The notes under the pieces were generated by a model. It worked only from the letters and a program-made list of their open reading frames with translations, was not told the origin of the DNA and searched no databases. A program made the translations under genes and the position numbers. A DNA stretch of 64,000 nucleotides from Sipunculus nudus (taxonomy: Eukaryota > Annelida > Sipuncula > Golfingiida > Sipunculidae): the NCBI GenBank assembly GCA_026874595.1, contig CM049310.1, positions 46,971,058 to 47,035,057 on the forward strand, in the 5' to 3' direction. Of the stretch, positions 58,497 to 64,000 are shown piece after piece; position 1 is the stretch's first letter, and every line of letters begins with the position of its first letter.

Positions 58497-59488
58497 AAAA
58501 TAGAGGAATCAAATATTGTCAGACATTTTTACCACTACGTTGTTTCGTGCATCGTGCTGCACTCATCAGGTAAGACTATCTGATTGAAATGGTATGGTTC
58601 ATAACGGTGCATATTTGAGAAGTTTTATGTTGTGTGGGCAGTCCTTGGTTACGTAATTTTTATAGGCTACGCGGTACGTTTGCTGCTTATTTTTACTTAA
58701 CGACAGAAAACAAGGTGCGTTAAATCGTTAGGTGGATTCAACACGGTTCCGAGAACAATGCTGCTTTATGGAAAGGCACGGTCTATGGATTAAGGGATCA
58801 AAGCACATATTGTTTTTGTACAATAGCTGTTTGTGTCCAACAACTTGTGCTTTACCAAGGGCGTCTCCCTGACCAGCTTTAACTTGAAGGAACGGTTCGT
58901 GTATAAAGGAATAAAGCCGTTTCAGCGGCGATAATTATTATTACTCCTAATATTGTTGCTATTATTATTATTATTGCGGGGGGGGGGGGGGGTATTTCGA
59001 TGTTAATCAATGGCGGGCGAGTGATGTAGCAGGTGGAAAAAGGTGGAATGATACTCAAATATCTTAAAATCAGAGATGATGCACAAAGTATACAGGGGTA
59101 TCGTTTTTTTTTAAATATTTACGTTTAATAACAATATTATTTTATTATCATTATATTATCATTTTTATTAGGCTATGTCCAGCTTATTGTGTAATAATGA
59201 TCATTTATCAACTTATTAGGAGAAGACTTAATTATGATAGAATTTAAATTTTACCGAAAATTTATCAATATGATATAGATATACCCTTTTATATCACTGC
59301 TGTAAACGTGTTGTACTGTTGTTTTAATAACTAGATGGAGATTTAAAACCTCAAAATACCATAACAGTTGCGTGTGTATTCAGGAATCCTATGTAACTTG
59401 ATGAGAGATGGACAACAAGTGAAGGGTACCTATGTGACGCTTGAAATGTCATTTGAATTATCAGTTTACAAAATGACTTATGTTTTAC

Positions 59489-59857
59489 CTTTCCAAGGGT
59501 TCCTCTCTATTTATCTATGGCCGCCTTGATACCGATAGACGCCGCGACCCCCACCTCTGCAATCAAGTTATGGCCACAAGCGTGACCTATTTCCGGTAAA
59601 GCGTCATATTCACATAAAATGGCGACAGTTGGGCTTCCGGTACCGTAAACAATCTTAAAACCGGTATCACTGAGGTAGTGACGCTCAATAGTAAAGCCAT
59701 ACCGGGAGAGAAAGTCTGTCAGATTCTTGTGTGCCTTCTGCTCTTCAAAGCAGAGCTCGGGATTTTTCCAAATCATCTGACTTATGTCATTGAGATCTGC
59801 CTTAGCAGCGTCGATTGTAGAACAAGCTGTGACGGCTAAACTGCTGGCGGTTTCCAT
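59489..59857 (-). pseudogene. PM20D2-like copy 2, exon 1 with premature stop
   Basis: The ATG at 59857 opens METASSLAVTAC and the frame keeps the metal-binding EYDALPEIGHACGHN. The frame also extends upstream to an earlier ATG at 59929. After AAID the codons are AAA TAG AGA GGA where gene 1 has TTA TCA GGA GGA, so a stop replaces serine. The sequence continues to a TLGK-equivalent and a GTAAAA donor. The exon length, 369 bp, equals that in gene 1. Confidence 0.87.
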
Positions 59858-59929
59858 GATTTTTCTAACCAGAGAGTGATTTTCAGCGACCCGCATGCAG
59901 TGTCGTGTTGCAAGCTGACAGAGCGACAA

Positions 59930-60900
59930 TCCATGCTTGTCAGACTTGGCATTTGAACTTGCACGTGATTCCTAGACGATTGCGCGGTTAGTTGGTCAAA
60001 GTCTGCTCATTGCAATAGGTCGACTTCCTCATATTTCTATCATTGTTATTTGATCACACGTTTTGTGGGCGATCGTGAACAGTATATTGAAATATAAACC
60101 AATAATCAGGTTATAGGATAATGGTTTTACATAAATTAAGTCTAATAAATTGCAGTCTCCCATTCAGGGGGTAAGAGATCCTTTAGAACGGACGAAACAG
60201 GATCTCCCAAGCACTTAATCACATCATCCTTTCTAAAGATTATTGAAACCTAAAGTAAAAATAACGGCATTATAAAACATACAACTAACATATTCTGAAA
60301 GCTTAGTGAGTTATTGAATCAAGCAGGGAATCGCTCTCATCGTTTAATCTGTACATCACAAACCCAGAGCTGTAATCTGCAATAAAGATAACAAACGGCC
60401 TGTTGAATTAAGGACTATTAAAAAATTATGATATTTTTGGGGTAAAAACATGCAGCAGTGGCCTTAGGACGGACGATTTTACAAAATGTATTAACACGGG
60501 GAAGTTGAAAATTTTAATAGGAACACCCTTTGTGGGTGTTTTGAAATTTAAAAATTAAATTGCTGGATCGATATATCTCTTTATATATCTTAAGCACAAG
60601 TTGACTATGAGAAACTTTGACGGTAAAATGAGATAAATATCGGGACATTGTAACAATCTATATAGGCCATACTGTCATTTATATCTATAGTACGGTCAGG
60701 GTTAATCTATAACAGTTATATAGATACACAGATAAATATTGCTTATATTATGTAGGTATTTTAAAGTATACACCTGTCTGTATCATAACTATCTAACTAA
60801 AATTTTACATAAATTGTACAACGATGAGTTTTATTAACAGCCTTTGTGGAAAATTGAAGAATAGTTTTTAATATTAATTTGGATTCGGGACACTCACTTC
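59930..60900. other. Non-genic stretch
   Basis: AT-rich sequence upstream of copy 2 with no exon or RNA gene recognised. Confidence 0.5.
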
Positions 60901-60902
60901 TA

Positions 60903-61440
60903 GACTGGTACCCCGCTCTACTATGGCACCGCTGCTCTAGGCCAATCATAGAGACGGGCGTACAACGCCATGTTATGTACCCCCGGCAGACTGGTTCCAA
61001 CTCCAGTATATATTATATATGATAAAAATAAGCATTTCGTTTGCTCAGAGAAGTAACCAAAAGTTGGCTGTACATTACGTGTGACATTAATGATTGGATA
61101 AATAGATATTAATAATAAATCACTGCTACGCGCAGTGGAATATCAAAGATTCAGTATATCGTATTATCTATACATCCATTATTCAATTTTTGTGCAACAA
61201 CTCATTCTTCAATATCTGAAAACTAGAAATAACTAAAGAAAGTTATTTTATAAGATATCTTCACGGATGCTCAAGCAGGATCGCGTGCACGTCCATGTCA
61301 ACTGGTATGAGCGTGCATACTCTAGTTGGAACCAGTTTACAGGTAAGTCAGGAGTTGCAACTGGGAGTCCTTAAGATGGCGTTGTACGCCTGTCTCTATG
61401 CTCGGCTGAGGGCCATAATAGAGCAGGGTACCAGTCTAAC
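60903..61440. mobile_element. Inverted-repeat element (MITE-like)
   Basis: Two arms of about 105-120 bp face each other (60903-61008 and 61317-61437), separated by about 310 bp of AT-rich sequence. Shared segments read inward are GACTGGTACCC-GCTCTA, CATAGAGAC-GGCGTACAACG and TGGTTCCAACT. Similarity is clear but interrupted, so the element is old. It has no coding capacity. Confidence 0.75.
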
Positions 61441-63171
61441 TCACTTCGAACATGGGGACCACAATTCATTTCAAGATATTGTGAATTATTCATCCATCCC
61501 TCCAACCCTAGACAGTTACCCACTATCATCCCTATAATGCTGGACTACCCAAATGGGTTAGCCAATCATAATACTTTCCGGCGCTGCTGACCTCTACTGG
61601 TACTTCGGTTTGTGACTTCAGGTCATATAATCCTATAATTCTACATGACCCGGGGTCCTGAAAAGTGAATGGTTTGGCTTATTCTGATTGGCTCTAGCCA
61701 TTATACCTGATGGCCTTAAATTCCCCTCATTTGCTTTTATCTGTGTTTAACATAATCTAAAACAAAGTATCATATTTTAATCTGTGGCCAATCAAAGATG
61801 TGATGTGCAAAGGAATGTAAGGGTCTGCTTGGAGGGGCATCTTTGGCTTCACCACTTTTGGACTAGGAACGTGAGAAAACGAGATTCATAACCACTAATT
61901 TTCTTTGCCTTGTTTGACCTTAGAAACAACGAACACTCTGGTAGGGAGTTTAATATAAGAATTTATTTTCAAAGGTGAACAAAAGAGGCGATGACTTCCG
62001 GACTTTTGAAGAAGTCATATGGAAAATAAAACAGCCACGTTATATCATCCACTTGCTAACCAACATGACTTAGATGAAGGCAGCCTCTGTCTGACCTCAG
62101 GTGATTGACGACTAAAGGGGACAAGTTCGCACCTTATGGCTCTTTACGAAGTCATTTGATCAGTATAGGGTATCAGCGTGAAAAAGAGATAGGTAGAAGT
62201 TAGCAAAGGTTTTGTGTAGTAACCAAACATTACGAATTAGTTTAAGCTTTATGTATAAATATTATTTTCAATTCAGACAGGCCGTTTTTGATATTTTGGT
62301 GATTTATAACTAAGTAGTTTTGTTGTTTTTTTTTCTGTGGCAGAAATTCTACGGCCCACTCTGCGGTCCACTCCGGCTTAAATTTGTATTTTGTTTTCCA
62401 TTACCTCCTTTTCAGTGAATATCAATGACATTGCTGTGGCCAGAGGGGTTAAGGAAAAAATATCAAACATGGGGACGGTTAGATCAAATTTTGGTGCGGA
62501 TGTGGGTATGCATCCACGCTTGAGGGATGTATGCGCTCTATCTGTGCGCTCTGTTTTAAATATAAATTAAATGTTTAAAATAGTTTTGAATCACATGCAG
62601 AAAGTTTCGAATATCGGTCCCCGACCACCATTATACAGAAAGTTAGAATTTCGACTGTAACATTTAATTATAACTATTGTGGGGAGTTGACCTTGATGTG
62701 TTCTTACATCATTAATATGCCATGACTGGTATGGGATTAAATATATACATAAACTCATTTCTTATCTGGTACATAGGCTTCAATTGATGTAACTGTGAAT
62801 CGGTGATTAAATGAGACCTATATATGTTAAGTGAGACCTATAGATGTAGCCGTGCATATATGTAATATTTTGTTGATTAAGTTCACAGAAATCATGTTAC
62901 CGTTTGGTGAGGGTGAATGTTTATCGAATTGTGTTGTGTTGGTTGTCGGTTATCTGATTGGCGGGGAAGGCATTAAGATAGATGAGGGAATGAGCGGAGA
63001 GGAGGAGAAATAATAATATCAAGAATAAAGTTAATGCAAATGCTTACCTGATAAAACTAAGTTTGCCCGTCACATATTTTCATTAAGATAGTTTGATAAA
63101 CATATTCATATATGAAATTGATCAATTAATAGATTATTAATATTATAGAATTCAAAGAGTAAAGTTAAGAG
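61441..63171. other. Non-genic stretch
   Basis: No exon, RNA gene or clear repeat is seen between the inverted-repeat element and the third M20 copy. Confidence 0.5.
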
Positions 63172-63308
63172 TTATTTGAATTTTTCCATGTCTCTTCTGA
63201 AATCTTCTTTAACTTGTGCCATGAGATTTGGGTCAGACATGACATCAATTGCCACCATAGCTAATGCCTTGCCGTATGTTAAAGTATATGGCTGGGCTTC
63301 GGGTCTTC
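63172..63308 (-). CDS. PM20D2: PM20D2-like copy 3, exon 6
   Basis: The acceptor TCCAG ends at 63309. It reads [20 protein letters not shown], then VMSDPNLMAQVKEDFRRDME and KFK before TAA at 63172-63174. Confidence 0.88.
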
Positions 63309-64000
63309 CTGGATGAAAAAATATAATTAATATAATTAATATAATAAATATACTATAATATATTCAATAAATATAATAAATATGATAAATATAATATAAA
63401 AAAATATTATACTATATTATATAATACAATATAATAAACATAAACTAATAAATAAAATATAATTAATATAATATAATATATATAACAATACCATATCTGA
63501 TCACAAATTAATGTAATATAATACATATGTACATATATACATATATATATAACCATACCATAATTGATTACAATGTCATGTAATATAATGATATATCCTA
63601 TTACATAATACAATACAAAATTAAAATACAATGCTACAATGAGTGGCGCCACCTACCAGCAGCGTCTGCAAATTCACTCATGTGAATGGATGAGTCTGTC
63701 CCGATGTGGAAGACGGGATGAATGCTGGAAACGACGTATGAAACATTGCCCATGTCAGTGCTTCCTGAAGCACCCCCTGTCGTTGTGGTGACGTAATTGA
63801 CTCCGAGATCATTCAGTTTCCTTTCCAGAACGTCACACAGTGTGTTGTTGTGGATCATGTCGGCATACGCCTGCTTCTGAGGGGAAACGTCCTCTACCTG
63901 TGGATAAGGAGTACATGAGCTCGACTATGTTCAGTGTGAATCAGGTCGGTTTGGAGTACAAATCAAACGTGATTTTATTAAATTCCTGGCCCTTCTCCCC
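63172..64000 (-). CDS. PM20D2: M20 peptidase, PM20D2-like copy 3, last two exons (gene continues beyond the window)
   Basis: Only exons 5 (63897-63657) and 6 (63308-63172) are inside the window. Both are open, with correct acceptors and donor. The exons and the intron sequence right of 63898 are almost identical to copy 2, which points to a recent tandem duplication or gene conversion. Whether this copy is intact depends on exons 1-4 outside the window. Confidence 0.85.
63320..63640. repeat. AT-rich degenerate repeat in copy-3 intron
   Basis: The last intron consists largely of ATATAATA/AATATAAT words with no clean period. The equivalent intron of copy 2 is similar in character but not in exact sequence. 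Confidence 0.6.
63657..63897 (-). CDS. PM20D2: PM20D2-like copy 3, exon 5
   Basis: The acceptor CACAG ends at 63898 and the donor GTAGGT begins at 63656. It reads VEDVSPQKQAYADMIHNNTL, then [20 protein letters not shown] and HMSEFADAAG. The serine in VVSSIHP replaces the proline of gene 1 and copy 2. Confidence 0.88.

Larger units (their letters stand above)
56423..59857 (-). pseudogene. PM20D2: M20 peptidase, PM20D2-like copy 2, decayed
   Basis: Exons matching gene 1 are present in order: exon 1 (59857-59489), a damaged exon 3 (about 58255-58143), exon 4 (57801-57647), exon 5 (57060-56820) and exon 6 (56571-56423). Exon 1 has an in-frame TAG at 59507-59509, seven codons before the expected donor. 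Exon 2, with the [10 protein letters not shown] catalytic segment, is not found between 58255 and 59489. The first half of exon 3, including the GKASHAS motif, is lost or out of frame. Exons 4-6 remain open. Without exon 2 no active enzyme could be made. A transcribed partial product from exons 4-6 cannot be excluded. Confidence 0.85.

Overview
This window is eukaryotic, AT-rich and mostly non-coding. It looks like an invertebrate animal genome, most plausibly a lophotrochozoan such as a bivalve mollusc. The evidence is split genes with GT-AG introns of about 0.3-1.3 kb, a Ty3/gypsy LTR retrotransposon, a hAT element, a tRNA-derived SINE, MITE-like inverted repeats, many minisatellites, (TA)n microsatellites and long poly-G tracts. 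The taxon is inferred from overall character, not from a diagnostic gene.

Two gene loci are well supported, both on the minus strand. (1) At about 7.3-11.5 kb lie six 3' exons of a large gene whose product looks like a WD40/beta-propeller-type protein. Exon phases agree at every junction and the stop codon is at 7326, but I cannot name the orthologue and the 5' end is unresolved. (2) At 43.8-64 kb lies a tandem array of M20-family peptidase genes resembling PM20D2. The first (43834-48439) is a complete six-exon gene of 396 codons. The second (56423-59857) is decayed: it has an in-frame TAG in exon 1, no recognisable exon 2 and a damaged exon 3. The third (63172 to beyond the right edge) shows only its last two exons, and these are nearly identical to copy two, including the flanking intron.

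Mobile DNA fills most of the rest. At 13.4-20.7 kb a dispersed composite repeat (also at 2.7-4.0 kb and 49.3-51.0 kb) has been split by a Ty3/gypsy element (14597-19121) with 161-bp LTRs, a 5-bp target duplication, a primer-binding site and a polypurine tract. That element is internally deleted (the end of gag is fused to the middle of the reverse transcriptase) and frameshifted. Its gag was then split by a 1448-bp non-autonomous hAT element (14863-16310) with an 8-bp target duplication, giving a three-level nest.

The most conspicuous repeat is a 34-bp satellite at about 28.9-31.16 kb, some 65 copies. Its minus strand is open in all three frames, so it encodes the same 34-residue cycle whatever the frame, and it contains an 1116-bp higher-order duplication. 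Other structures are two near-palindromes (22.21-22.38 and 23.91-24.09 kb), a TA-flanked MITE (43168-43604), an inverted-repeat element (60.9-61.4 kb), a 45-bp minisatellite that is an in-frame 15-residue repeat, a SINE with a second copy of its core, and a 144-bp array in an M20 intron. Long stretches between these hold nothing I can recognise.
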